Source: CAZUMW01 sp964621615
GTDB taxonomy: Bacteria > Desulfobacterota > WTBG01 > CAIYCZ01 > CAIRTM01
NCBI GenBank assembly: GCA_964621615.1
Contig: CAZUMW010000005.1
Location: forward strand, 1 to 64,000
Direction of reading: 5' to 3'
DNA: 64,000 bases
The notes beneath the pieces were generated by a model that was not told the origin of the DNA, searched no databases, and saw nothing but the letters and a program-made list of their open reading frames with translations. The position numbers were made by a program, and so were the translations under genes. Position 1 is the first letter of the stretch. Each line of letters opens with the position of its first letter. Shown here piece after piece: positions 33,774 through 43,143 of this stretch.

Positions 33774-35714
33774 ATGCATGGATGGACCGGAACATATGCG
33801 CGGGTCGATTTGACAGCCGGCCATGTGCAGCTTTCTGATTCGAGGGATCTCGCTGCGCGTTTTGTCGGGGGCAGGGGATGGGCTGCAAAAGCGTACTGGG
33901 ATGCGGTGCACCCGTCAGCCGATGCCCTGTCACCGGAAAACCTGCTTCTGATTATGGCCGGACCGCTGACCGGAACGCCGGCGATTGCCTGCTCCCGACT
34001 TATCGTTGCCGGAAAATCGCCGCTTCTGTATCCCGACCAATACGGTCTTGCAAGCATCGGCGGTGCCATCGGTTCAGCGCTCAAATGCGCCGGCTTCGAC
34101 GGGCTCATCCTGAGCGGGAAAGCTTCGCGGCAGTCTTTTATTGTGGTGAGGGACGGGGCGGTTTCCATTGAGGATGCTTCGTCCTTTCGTGGTCGTGATA
34201 CGGCGGAAACGCTTTCCGGCATACGCAGAGCCTACGGCAAAGATGCGCAGGCGCTGTGCATCGGCCCGGCGGGGGAGCGCTGCGTTCGTTTTGCGCTAAC
34301 CGTGAGCAGCGGCGGATCAACAGCCGGCCACGGCTTCGGTGCGGTTTTCGGTGCAAAAAATATAAAGGCAGTAATCGTCCGGGGAAGCGGACGGGTTGCG
34401 GTGGCACGGCCCGATCGGCTCAAAGATCTGAACCGTCACATCCGCTCTATGGTAAAAGGCAGAATACTGATGGACCCCATGATCGAGGGCATTGAGCTGG
34501 TGCGGCGGGTCCCCTGTAAGGGCTGTCCCGCCGGCTGTCCCCGGGGGATCTACCGCCACAACTCAGGCATCGAGGAATACCGGAAAAACTGCGCATCGGC
34601 CTATTTTTACTCCGACTGGGACAAGGTGTATCACGGCGGCGAGTCAAGCGGTGAATCATTTCTGGCCACCTCTGACTGCGACCGGCTGGGGCTGTGCACG
34701 CAGGAGTTTAACAAGCTGCTGAGATGGCTGCACCGCGCGCACTCAGGCGGGGTCGTTTCGCAGGAGCACACCGGACTTGCAGTGGAAAACATCGGCAGCC
34801 GCGAATTTTTTCAATCGCTGGCTGAGTCGATTGTCGAAAGAAAAGGCTTTGGCGACATTCTTGCGGAGGGGACCATCCGTGCAGCACACAGCCTGGGGAG
34901 AGGCGGAATCGCCCTGCTTGACGGCATTGTGGAGGGATCCGGCTTCAGCGCGGATTTGTATAACGGGCGCTTGTTTATAACCAATGCGCTGTTTCATGCA
35001 ACCGACCCGACAAGCCCGATGAGCCAGCTGCATGAAGTGTGCTATCCGCTTTTCAAGTGGGTTCTGTGGTATGCCAGCGACGGCGGCATGTCCCCGGTCG
35101 ACACCTCCACGCTGCGGGCAATTGCGAAGCGGTTCTGGAGGCGGGAGGATGCGGTTGATTTCTCACAATATGAGGGTAAGGGCGACGTGGCCCGCATTAT
35201 TCAAAACCGCTCATACGCCAAGGAAACGCTGGTTGCCTGTGATTTTTTCTATCCCGTTATTACCCCTGAGGGCGTGGAGGACCATATCGGCGACCCCGGG
35301 ATCGAAAGCAGGCTGCTCAGCGCCGTTACCGGCTGTGATTATGATGAAGGCGGCTATCTGGAGCTCGGGGAGCGGGTGTATAACCTCACGCGGGCCATAC
35401 AGGTGCGCGAAGGGCACGCCGGAAGAAAAGCCGACCGGCTGCCCGAATTCAATTTCATCGAGCCCTTTGACATCGATACGATTTATTTTGGAATCTTTAA
35501 CCCTGAATCAATCCTTCCCGGACCGGATGGTGAGCTGATTTCACGCAAAGGCGCGGTTATTGACCGGGACAAATTTGAAAAGATGCTCAATGAGTTCTAC
35601 CGGGCACGGGGCTGGGATGAAGCAAGCGGTCTGCAGAAAGCGGAGACGCTCAGGCGGGTCGGGATACCGGAAGTCATACCAGAACTTAGCCGGAAAGAGG
35701 GGCTGGCACAATGA
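33774..35714 (+). CDS. Aldehyde:ferredoxin oxidoreductase family, tungsten pterin enzyme
   Basis: The 646-residue protein has the N-terminal pterin-binding domain (GRGWAAKAYWD, GPLTGTPAIACSR, SIGGAIGSALKCAGFDGLILSG). The cubane ligands are C248, C251 and C255 (CKGCPAGC) plus C489 in VACDFFYP, matching the spacing of Pyrococcus AOR (288/291/295/494). The DxxGxD-type region reads DRLGLCTQEF, with Cys in place of the usual Asp. It oxidises aldehydes, or reduces acids, with ferredoxin. The gene is in a MarR-AOR-DUF169 cluster. No maturation or ferredoxin subunit gene is nearby. The substituted residue makes the substrate uncertain. Confidence 0.92.
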   Translation: MHGWTGTYARVDLTAGHVQLSDSRDLAARFVGGRGWAAKAYWDAVHPSADALSPENLLLIMAGPLTGTPAIACSRLIVAGKSPLLYPDQYGLASIGGAIGSALKCAGFDGLILSGKASRQSFIVVRDGAVSIEDASSFRGRDTAETLSGIRRAYGKDAQALCIGPAGERCVRFALTVSSGGSTAGHGFGAVFGAKNIKAVIVRGSGRVAVARPDRLKDLNRHIRSMVKGRILMDPMIEGIELVRRVPCKGCPAGCPRGIYRHNSGIEEYRKNCASAYFYSDWDKVYHGGESSGESFLATSDCDRLGLCTQEFNKLLRWLHRAHSGGVVSQEHTGLAVENIGSREFFQSLAESIVERKGFGDILAEGTIRAAHSLGRGGIALLDGIVEGSGFSADLYNGRLFITNALFHATDPTSPMSQLHEVCYPLFKWVLWYASDGGMSPVDTSTLRAIAKRFWRREDAVDFSQYEGKGDVARIIQNRSYAKETLVACDFFYPVITPEGVEDHIGDPGIESRLLSAVTGCDYDEGGYLELGERVYNLTRAIQVREGHAGRKADRLPEFNFIEPFDIDTIYFGIFNPESILPGPDGELISRKGAVIDRDKFEKMLNEFYRARGWDEASGLQKAETLRRVGIPEVIPELSRKEGLAQ

Positions 35715-35774
35715 TTCTTTGTTGAAAGTGCGGCTGTTTTCCTAAAAAGAACTATGAGAACGAAAGGCAATGCT

Positions 35775-36263
35775 ATGGACAAGGCAGAAATAGAGAAGCT
35801 TCTCAAAACCGTTCTTGGCGTGAAAAAAGATGTCATTGCCCTGAAAGCGCTGAAAGCTATCCCCTCAGATATTCCCCACTACGAGGGGGTTGCTGCTCCC
35901 GGGCTGTGCACCCAGATCGGGGAGGTGCTTCAGGAGGGAAAGACGTTTTATGTCACCAGAGAAAACAATGTGTGCTACGAGGGGCTTATTGCAACAGGGG
36001 TGTGCGATATCTCCCGGAAAGAATACCGGGAAGCGGTTGAGACATTCATCGATATGTGTCCCTATCATAAGGATGTCGATACCGCGATGTCATTTCATGA
36101 AAATCTTCCGGAAGATGAGCGTCGCGTGTTCCGGCAGCCTGAAGATATTAAAGATATCCTGCTGCATGTGCTTGGTGATGACAGTGACAGTACGGGTGAG
36201 ATATTTTCTGCAGAAACAATGGATACGTGGTATCGCGAAATAGCTGCCGAGCAGGCTGAGTAA
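35775..36263 (+). CDS. DUF169 family protein, short form
   Basis: I start at MDKAEIEKLL (35775) after AAAGGCAA. The 162 residues carry the DUF169 core: IPHYEGVAAPGLCTQIGEVLQEGKTFYVTRENNVCYEGLIATGV, in which Cys residues and the 'G-K-F-Y-T-x-E-N-x-C-x-G' pattern are typical. Family members are often about 220-250 residues with a further C-terminal half. Here the frame ends in acidic sequence (GDDSDSTGEIFSAETMDTWYREIAAEQAE) and no continuation is visible in other frames. The function of DUF169 is unknown; it recurs beside tungsten or molybdenum oxidoreductase genes, as here. Confidence 0.75.
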   Translation: MDKAEIEKLLKTVLGVKKDVIALKALKAIPSDIPHYEGVAAPGLCTQIGEVLQEGKTFYVTRENNVCYEGLIATGVCDISRKEYREAVETFIDMCPYHKDVDTAMSFHENLPEDERRVFRQPEDIKDILLHVLGDDSDSTGEIFSAETMDTWYREIAAEQAE

Positions 36264-36899
36264 CGTAATTAACAGGCTTTGTTGACTTCCTGTGGAAAAC
36301 GATGTTGATACAGCTGTATATGAGTTGCTATAAAGGGGTTTTAGCATATTGCTCCAAAATTGCGCACTAAAAAGGTAAAGCAAATATAGATAGTTAGAGA
36401 AAAAAACAACGTTTTGTTAGCATGCACAGTATTTGTTAAGAAATTTTTAAGTTATTTCAACAGGATAAAAATTGCCGGGCGGCTCTGCCGGTGTAAATGA
36501 TGAGTCCTGCCTGTAATAATGATAATTCTTACTTCTCTTTAAACACCTCATTACCCTTCCGGCTGTAGCGGAAGATGTCAACAATTTATTACTATACCGC
36601 CGAATATCTAAAAAAGAAATCACCCTTTAGATGCAGTGTGCCCCTCTGTCCTTTTACGCTTGGGTAAAAGAACAGGTTTTTTTGCTCGCGAGCTCTGCAT
36701 ATGAGCCCCGAATGAGTTCCTCTGCATTGCAATCGGTTCACACATTTTTTTTACCCAAAAACGAAATAATGCTTGAATTTGCATTTTATCGAACACTAAA
36801 ATAATAAATATATACTAATCGATGTATTTGAAAAATTTATTTTTGATTTATTATATTATATAATAATAATTATCATTGATAAATATATTTTAAGAAATC
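36264..36899. other. Long AT-rich intergenic region
   Basis: This 636-base gap has no open frame with a ribosome site. The segment 36280-36375 read on the minus strand shares ordered short motifs with 61143-61232 (GTGC-C, ATTTTGG-GCAATATG, TTCCACAGG), possibly old mobile-element ends. The part just before the downstream gene (36780-36899) is very AT-rich and lacks a strong ribosome site. Confidence 0.4.
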
Positions 36900-39800
36900 A
36901 TGGAGCATTCCTTTACAGATGGTGCCGGAGATAACAGGTCGGTAAAACAGAGGCGTCCCCATACCGGGCAGGCCGGATTTATCGACAGTGAACTGAAGAT
37001 TATAAGTGCACTGTGTGTGGAAGAAACAGTGCCGGACAGGCAGAGCGGCGCGGCAGGTTCTGCAGCTGACGGCGGAATAACACAGCAGTATATCCCGCTG
37101 ATCGTTGGCGAGGTGGTTCGTTTCGACGGGATAATTGTTGAAAGCAATGCAAATGGATTGCTTGCATTTTTCGGCGTTCCGGTGAGCCACGAAAACCACG
37201 CGCAGCGGGCCTGCTTTGCTGCGCTTGCCGTTCGGAATGCGCTTGATTTGCACGAATTGAGGCATAATCTGCGTGTTATGGTCAGCACAGGAAAAGTCCT
37301 GCTACAGCCTGATGCTGATACTGTCTCGCTTTTTTATGATGAAAAAAGTGAGGTAATAACGCAATTAAATGCACTAAGGAGCAGCGCTTCCGGCTGCGGG
37401 GTTTATGTTGATGGCCAAACCGCAGCACTGTGCCGCGATTATTTTGATTTTGAACACGTGCAGCCAACAGCATCGGCTGCCCCCTCAGAAGCCGGTGAAG
37501 AAGCGTATGAGCTGCGCGGACGCAGAGGACCCGCCACCCGGATCGAGGCCTCGATCGCCCGCGGGCTTACGACATTTACCGGACGGGGCAGCGAGCTTAT
37601 GCAGCTGCATGAAGTGTTTGCTTCCGTCCGGCAGGGAGCAGGGGTGCTTGTGGATATCGAAGGTGAGGCAGGGGTCGGCAAATCGCGCCTGCTGTATGAG
37701 TTTAGAAAATCCCTCTCTGATGACAGCTGCCGCTATCTTGAAGGGCGGTGTTTCAGCTACGGTGAAACCATGATCTACCTGCCGGTGCTGAATATGCTGC
37801 GGGGCTATTTCGATATATCTGAGGAAGATGATGCAGATGTCGTAAAGAGGCGCATCCGCGAGACGGTTAACCGGCTTGACAGCACTCTTTTGGCGGCGGT
37901 GCCGTCACTGCTTGATTTGTTTTCAGTACCGGCTGATGATGCTGATTTTGCCGGGCTTGATCCGCAGGAAAAGCGGGAGCGTATTTTTGAAGACATAGCA
38001 GGGCTGCTTGCCCGTGAGGGCAGACAGCAGCCGGTCGTACTGGCAATAGAGGATGTGCAGTGGATCGATCGAAGCTCTGCAGATTTTTTGCAGTATCTTT
38101 TCGCGCGGCTTTCCGGGATGCGGCTTATGCTGATCAGGCTGTATCGACCGGAATGCGCTGTTTCAAACGGTGCGCTTCCTGAGCAGCGTTATAAACTGCG
38201 AATAGGCCAGCTTTCAGATGTGGAGAGCCTGGCGCTGGTGCGCGGAATGCTTGCTGAAAGCGGCCTTGATGAAGAGATAACCAGGCTGCTGCTGGATCGA
38301 ACCGGCGGGAACCCTTTTTTTCTCGAGGAGCTGACGCACAGCCTGGTGGAGAGCGGCTCTATACGGAAGCTGGGAGGAAAATATGTTGCCGGACAGCACT
38401 TCGGGGAGTCGGACATACCGGCGACCGTGCAGGGGCTCATAGCATCACGCATCGACCGTTTAGAGCACAGTTTGAAAAATATTCTGCAGGTTGCCTCGGT
38501 TATCGGGAGGGAGTTTCTGTTCAGAATGCTGCAGGCCATATCAGGGATGCACGACGATCTGCGGGCCGGGCTTGCAAAGCTGGAGCGGCTGGAATTTGTG
38601 TGCAGAAAAGCTGTGCTTCCCGAACTGGAATATGTGTTCAGGCACGCGCTTACGCAGGAGGTTGCTTACACCAGTATGCTGCAGCACCGCCGCCGGGAGC
38701 TGCACGAGCGCACGGCGCAGGCTATAGAAAAAATGTTTGCAGACAGGATACATGAGCTGGCAGAGCTTCTTGCCTACCACTTCACCTGCAGCGGCAACTC
38801 ACTCAAGGCTCTGCATTATCTTGAGATTGCCAACCGGAAGGCGGTAAGCGCCTTTGCGGTTTCCGATGCGCTTGCATTTTACCGGAGGGCAATGAGCATT
38901 CTGGAAACGATTCCCGACACGCAGGAAAACCGTGAGCGACGCATTGCACTGACACTGGGCCAGAAACTGGTTTATGCATTATGCAACTATAATATTGTTG
39001 AATTTTATCGGCTTTTGAAGCGGTTTGAAAAGGAGGTTCCGCATACGGGCAACCCTGCGCTGCAGGGGTCATATTACGAAAGCATAGCTATGTGTGAGTT
39101 TTGTTTCGGCAACCTGAAAAGCGCCCTGGAAAAAGCATTAGCCGCTGCCGAACTGTGTGAGGCGTCCGGAAACGGGGATGGCGCTTTTGCCGCCTGTTTG
39201 ACCGCGCAGTGGTGCTGTCTGTACATGGCCGATTACGAAACCATGGCGCAGCTTGAAGCACGGATGCGCACCCTGCATGTTGACGACCATAATGGGTATC
39301 TTTTTTGTCGAATGCGCTGCAACAGCGTCTATGGACACTGCTCAGAAGGGGATTGGCGTGCCGCCATCGAAACGGCACGCGAGGCTCAAACACTTTGCAC
39401 AGACGGCAATGTGTATAAGACAGCCGATGTGCTGTGCTGCATGGTGTATATGTACAGCCAGATGGGTGACGATGAGAAGGCTGAACAGTATCGCGTGGAA
39501 ATGGAGGGGTATCTGCCGTTTGTGCGAAAAGAGGCGCAGTCGCTTGATGCAACGGGTGCCCTGGCTGAAAGCCGCTCGGGTAATGCCGCAGGGGCGGTGG
39601 TGCGTCTTGAGAGGGCGGTCGAGATGCTTGAAGGCGCACAGTTTTTCCCGCTGATGCTGCACACAAAATGCTGGCTGGGCGAGGCGTATATGCATGCTAC
39701 CCGGTATGACAGGGCAGAAAGCACGTTACAAGAGGTGCTGTCGCTTGCCCGGCGGTGCGGCTCCCTCTTTTTTGAGGGTTTGGCTTTGCGCCTGCTGGGG

Positions 39801-40046
39801 GAAACAGCCCTGCAAAGCGGTCGCGAAAACGTGCACGGGTATTTTCAGAAGGCGATTGATATATTTACCGCACACGGATGCCGGCATGATCTGGCTCTCG
39901 CCCTTGAGGGAAGCGCTAAAGCTGCATTGCGCGAAGGAAACACTGAAAAAGCGAAAAGCTGTTTTGCTGAGGCGCTGAACATTTGTGAGCGAATCGGCAC
40001 GCTGGGGAAACCGGATGAAATCAGGGCAGCGCTCAGCACGCTGTGA
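36900..40046 (+). CDS. Degenerate class III cyclase domain / AAA ATPase / TPR signalling protein
   Basis: A 1048-residue cytoplasmic protein of the 'adenylate cyclase-predicted ATPase' type. Residues about 35-210 look like a class III cyclase fold (EVVRFDGIIVESNANGLLAFFGVPVSHENHAQRACFAALAVRNAL) but have lost the metal-binding Asp pair, so catalysis is unlikely. A P-loop ATPase follows with Walker A GEAGVGKS (255-262) and Walker B VVLAIEDVQWID. From about 620 the protein is helical TPR repeats. It resembles large STAND-type sensors. It is 80 bases upstream of the DUF1302 gene on the same strand. No strong ribosome site precedes the ATG. Confidence 0.85.
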   Translation: MEHSFTDGAGDNRSVKQRRPHTGQAGFIDSELKIISALCVEETVPDRQSGAAGSAADGGITQQYIPLIVGEVVRFDGIIVESNANGLLAFFGVPVSHENHAQRACFAALAVRNALDLHELRHNLRVMVSTGKVLLQPDADTVSLFYDEKSEVITQLNALRSSASGCGVYVDGQTAALCRDYFDFEHVQPTASAAPSEAGEEAYELRGRRGPATRIEASIARGLTTFTGRGSELMQLHEVFASVRQGAGVLVDIEGEAGVGKSRLLYEFRKSLSDDSCRYLEGRCFSYGETMIYLPVLNMLRGYFDISEEDDADVVKRRIRETVNRLDSTLLAAVPSLLDLFSVPADDADFAGLDPQEKRERIFEDIAGLLAREGRQQPVVLAIEDVQWIDRSSADFLQYLFARLSGMRLMLIRLYRPECAVSNGALPEQRYKLRIGQLSDVESLALVRGMLAESGLDEEITRLLLDRTGGNPFFLEELTHSLVESGSIRKLGGKYVAGQHFGESDIPATVQGLIASRIDRLEHSLKNILQVASVIGREFLFRMLQAISGMHDDLRAGLAKLERLEFVCRKAVLPELEYVFRHALTQEVAYTSMLQHRRRELHERTAQAIEKMFADRIHELAELLAYHFTCSGNSLKALHYLEIANRKAVSAFAVSDALAFYRRAMSILETIPDTQENRERRIALTLGQKLVYALCNYNIVEFYRLLKRFEKEVPHTGNPALQGSYYESIAMCEFCFGNLKSALEKALAAAELCEASGNGDGAFAACLTAQWCCLYMADYETMAQLEARMRTLHVDDHNGYLFCRMRCNSVYGHCSEGDWRAAIETAREAQTLCTDGNVYKTADVLCCMVYMYSQMGDDEKAEQYRVEMEGYLPFVRKEAQSLDATGALAESRSGNAAGAVVRLERAVEMLEGAQFFPLMLHTKCWLGEAYMHATRYDRAESTLQEVLSLARRCGSLFFEGLALRLLGETALQSGRENVHGYFQKAIDIFTAHGCRHDLALALEGSAKAALREGNTEKAKSCFAEALNICERIGTLGKPDEIRAALSTL

Positions 40047-40126
40047 ACAGGAAGTCCCCATGCCCGCGTGTGTAGTTTTCGGGCAGCGGGTTTATGTAAG
40101 GGGGGTGAACAATCACTTGCCGCGTT

Positions 40127-41620
40127 ATGCTTATGCACGCTGCGATGCTTTTGTTGTTGATGATTACTCCCGGCCGCGTTCGCGGCGCGCACTATACCAT
40201 CGGCGGCAAGGCGCTGAGCTGCTTCGGCTACATCACCCAGAGCGTGATGTACGGCCTCGGATCTGATCGTGATTTTGATACGGAGCGCGGGCTGCAGTCG
40301 GTTCTGACAACGATATTGATCGAGGGGGAGTATCGCCTCTCAGCGCAGCTGAAGCTGTTTGCCTCCGGCGTGCTGGCTTCTGACCGGATTTATGACATCA
40401 AACATGACGATTCCACCTGGGCGGGAAAGGGATTTAACAGGTCGCGCAGCGAGCTTTCTTTTGACGATGAATACTGGCAGCTTCTCAAAGAGCTGCATGT
40501 TACCTGGACCGCCGGCAGGTTTTATCTGCGTGCGGGGAAACAGATTGTGTCCTGGGGCGAGACAATCGGTATTCGCCTTATGGATCGTATTAATCCGCTT
40601 GACCAGCGCCGCGGCTTTGCAGACGTCGAGTTCGAAACAACAATCATTCCGGTCTGGCTTGTGCGGGCCGAATATTATCCCGACATTGTGACCGCATGGC
40701 TGTCTGATGTGGGGATCGAGTGTGTGTTTAACCCGAATGCCGATTTTATACCGGGGCAGCCGATCGAGCCGGGAAACGATGCAGGCGGCATCTGGGCGCC
40801 ATACATTCCGCTTGGCACAGCCGGCGGAAGGCGGCTTGTTCTGGGGAGCCTGCGAAAGCGCATCGATGAGCCCCGGGACTGGGGCAGTGAGGGCTTTGAG
40901 CTTGCCGTGCGCATTAAGGCCCTTATGTGGAACAGCATTGTAACCCTGAACTATTTTAACGGTGTTGAAAATGATTACGTTACCGCTCCCGCCGGAGGCA
41001 CCGTGCCCGTGGTGGAAAAAGTGAATGACGACATCCTTGCTCTGCACCCCGCGGTATGCGCGTATTATCCGGACCTGCGGTTTGCCGGCGTGACGGTGAG
41101 CAGCGATGTGCAGGCCTTGCGAATCGCCTCACTCGGCGATGTGTCCCCGGTTTTCCGTCTCGAGGCGCTGTATGCTTTTGACAGCACCTTTTCCACCGAT
41201 GAGGGTCCCACGGCAAAGCGAGACGAAATTCGCTGGGCGGCCGGCATGGACTGGAAGATAAAGATCAGGGCCCTTAATCCGCGGGCCTATATCAGGGTGT
41301 CGCCGCAGTTTTTCCACCGCAGGATACAGCATTATCCGGATCATCTCACGCTGACCGATTTGAAAGATGACAACTATACAAGCTCCCTGTACATCAGCAC
41401 CTCCTATATGAACGCCAGGCTGGTTCCCTCGGTGTTCTGGCTCAGAGACTACACGCAGAAGGCCGATATGCTTCGCCTGCAGATAGAATATTACCGGTCG
41501 CACAACTGGCTTTTTAAAGCCGGGATAATGCTGTTCAGCGGCAGCAGGCGTGGGAAAAGTTTCCGCGCGTTTGCCAACAAGGACCATGTGTACCTCAGCG
41601 TAAGCTATCGCTGGGGCTGA
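40127..41620 (+). CDS. DUF1302 outer-membrane beta-barrel protein
   Basis: The product is 497 residues with a signal peptide (MLMHAAMLLLLMITPGRVRGA). The mature protein shows alternating beta strands and the family features FYLRAGKQIVSWGETIGIRLMDRINPLDQRRGF and a C-terminal aromatic strand ending SVSYRWG (barrel signature for Bam insertion). DUF1302 proteins partner with DUF1329 periplasmic proteins, often with RND pumps, and are implicated in moving hydrophobic compounds; the substrate is unknown. It is the first of three close genes (41662 DUF1329, 43144 sigma-54 activator). GGGGGGTGA precedes the start, 25 bases upstream. Confidence 0.87.
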   Translation: MLMHAAMLLLLMITPGRVRGAHYTIGGKALSCFGYITQSVMYGLGSDRDFDTERGLQSVLTTILIEGEYRLSAQLKLFASGVLASDRIYDIKHDDSTWAGKGFNRSRSELSFDDEYWQLLKELHVTWTAGRFYLRAGKQIVSWGETIGIRLMDRINPLDQRRGFADVEFETTIIPVWLVRAEYYPDIVTAWLSDVGIECVFNPNADFIPGQPIEPGNDAGGIWAPYIPLGTAGGRRLVLGSLRKRIDEPRDWGSEGFELAVRIKALMWNSIVTLNYFNGVENDYVTAPAGGTVPVVEKVNDDILALHPAVCAYYPDLRFAGVTVSSDVQALRIASLGDVSPVFRLEALYAFDSTFSTDEGPTAKRDEIRWAAGMDWKIKIRALNPRAYIRVSPQFFHRRIQHYPDHLTLTDLKDDNYTSSLYISTSYMNARLVPSVFWLRDYTQKADMLRLQIEYYRSHNWLFKAGIMLFSGSRRGKSFRAFANKDHVYLSVSYRWG

Positions 41621-41661
41621 ATTGCATTACGGTATATGTCCGTGGCAAAAGGAAACAGCAT

Positions 41662-43131
41662 ATGAAAATAATTATCTCGATCAGGGGCTTTCCTGTGCTG
41701 CGGCGCTGGTGCGTCCGTGCAGGCACGGCCTGTGCTATTATTATGATTTTTTCATTTCCTGCCGCCGCCGGCGGCAGCGAATATAGAATTACCTGCTCGC
41801 AGTTTAAAAAGCACAAGGCTTTTTTTGACGATCCCCGTCCGGTGTTGCGGCAGCTGAGCTGGGACGCGATAGTGCCGCCTGAAGACTACCGCGGGTTTGT
41901 GTATGACAAAGACAGGATGTGCGCTCTGTGGAAGCAGATTATCGGCTTTGCAGCGCCCGGCGCCGTCGGTAAAACAGCCCCTGAAATAGGGCCGGGTACA
42001 TATAGCTGGAAAGACAAGAAAAAAATGCCCGGCCTGAAAAAACTTCTAACGCCGACTATGTATGCCCGCTTTAAACCCGGTGGCCCGCCGCATTGCGGCA
42101 ATTTTTCACGGCTTACCGTGGTGCCGACCCGGCAGTACTATTACAGCCTGCCGGTTGCCGAGGCCACCCTCACAAACCGCGGCACGGCCCGGCTTGCCCC
42201 AAACGGCTATCTGGATGAGCGGACCTACATATCCGGGTTTCCGTTTCCCGTGCCGGAGGGCAGACACAAAGCGCAGCGGATTGTGTATAACTGGGTTAAA
42301 GGCTATCTCGGCCCGGACAGCTATTTCCACATTGCCGTGAGTAAAAGTTTCGACAAAAATTTGAGGCAGGATTTTGCCATGGAGTCCTCCTCATGGAAGC
42401 TCCGGCTGCATGCCCGGGCTATGATGCAGCCGTACGGGTGGTTTGATAAAGCTGCACGCACGCGGGGTGAGGCGTGGGCGCTCGGCTTCAGCTATCACGC
42501 CCCGCGCGACTATTACGGAAACCTCAACACTGTATTGATGTTTCTGGGATGGGACCACGACGAGCAGTTCATGATGTATGTGGCGCCGCTGCGCCGGGTG
42601 TGCAAGCTGTCGGGAACCGACTCGCACGATCAGGTCATGGGAATGGATATTATTTATGAGGATTCCTATCTGTGGTCGCAGAAAATTACGCCCCGCCGCA
42701 ATCCCTATACCTATGTTCTTGCTGAGCAGCGGGAGCTGCTCTCCCCCGCCTACACCGCAGACGGCGCAGAGTATATAAGCAGCAGCGGGCTTGAGTGGCG
42801 CAGCCTCCGGTTTGAGCGCCGGCCGTGCTATGTGGTCAAACTCGTGCAGCAGAACCCTTCGTACGTGTACGGCGAGCGGCTTTTGTATATCGACCGCGAA
42901 ACATTTCTCATCATCGAAATGGTGAATTTCGATCAGAGCGGCCGCCTGTACCGGACGCAGACCCCGCTATATGCCTGGCATCCTGAATCAGGGGTTTTTG
43001 AGCTGTATCAGGTGCTGCAGTGTGATTACATCGATACGCACAGCACGTTTATAATGACCTACGGCCATCCTGCGCCGTGGATGGCGCGAAAGCATGTAAG
43101 CATGCGCCAGCTTATTACGCAGGGAAAGTAG
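41662..43131 (+). CDS. DUF1329 periplasmic protein, operon partner of DUF1302
   Basis: 489 residues with a signal peptide (hydrophobic to about 38, AAAGGSEYR). Family hallmarks include MYVAPLRRVCKLSGTDSHDQVMGMDIIYEDSYLW, RPCYVVKLVQQNPSYVYGERLLYIDRETFLIIEMVNFDQSGRLYR, and the late MTYGHPAPWMARK. It is clearly a paralogue of 4653-6062, since both share the conserved tyrosine/arginine strands and DKE/DRETF. It lies 41 bases after the DUF1302 gene and 12 before the sigma-54 activator, so the three form an operon. It likely ferries or senses a lipid-like ligand in the periplasm. Confidence 0.88.
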   Translation: MKIIISIRGFPVLRRWCVRAGTACAIIMIFSFPAAAGGSEYRITCSQFKKHKAFFDDPRPVLRQLSWDAIVPPEDYRGFVYDKDRMCALWKQIIGFAAPGAVGKTAPEIGPGTYSWKDKKKMPGLKKLLTPTMYARFKPGGPPHCGNFSRLTVVPTRQYYYSLPVAEATLTNRGTARLAPNGYLDERTYISGFPFPVPEGRHKAQRIVYNWVKGYLGPDSYFHIAVSKSFDKNLRQDFAMESSSWKLRLHARAMMQPYGWFDKAARTRGEAWALGFSYHAPRDYYGNLNTVLMFLGWDHDEQFMMYVAPLRRVCKLSGTDSHDQVMGMDIIYEDSYLWSQKITPRRNPYTYVLAEQRELLSPAYTADGAEYISSSGLEWRSLRFERRPCYVVKLVQQNPSYVYGERLLYIDRETFLIIEMVNFDQSGRLYRTQTPLYAWHPESGVFELYQVLQCDYIDTHSTFIMTYGHPAPWMARKHVSMRQLITQGK

Positions 43132-43143
43132 GAGACAGGGCAC

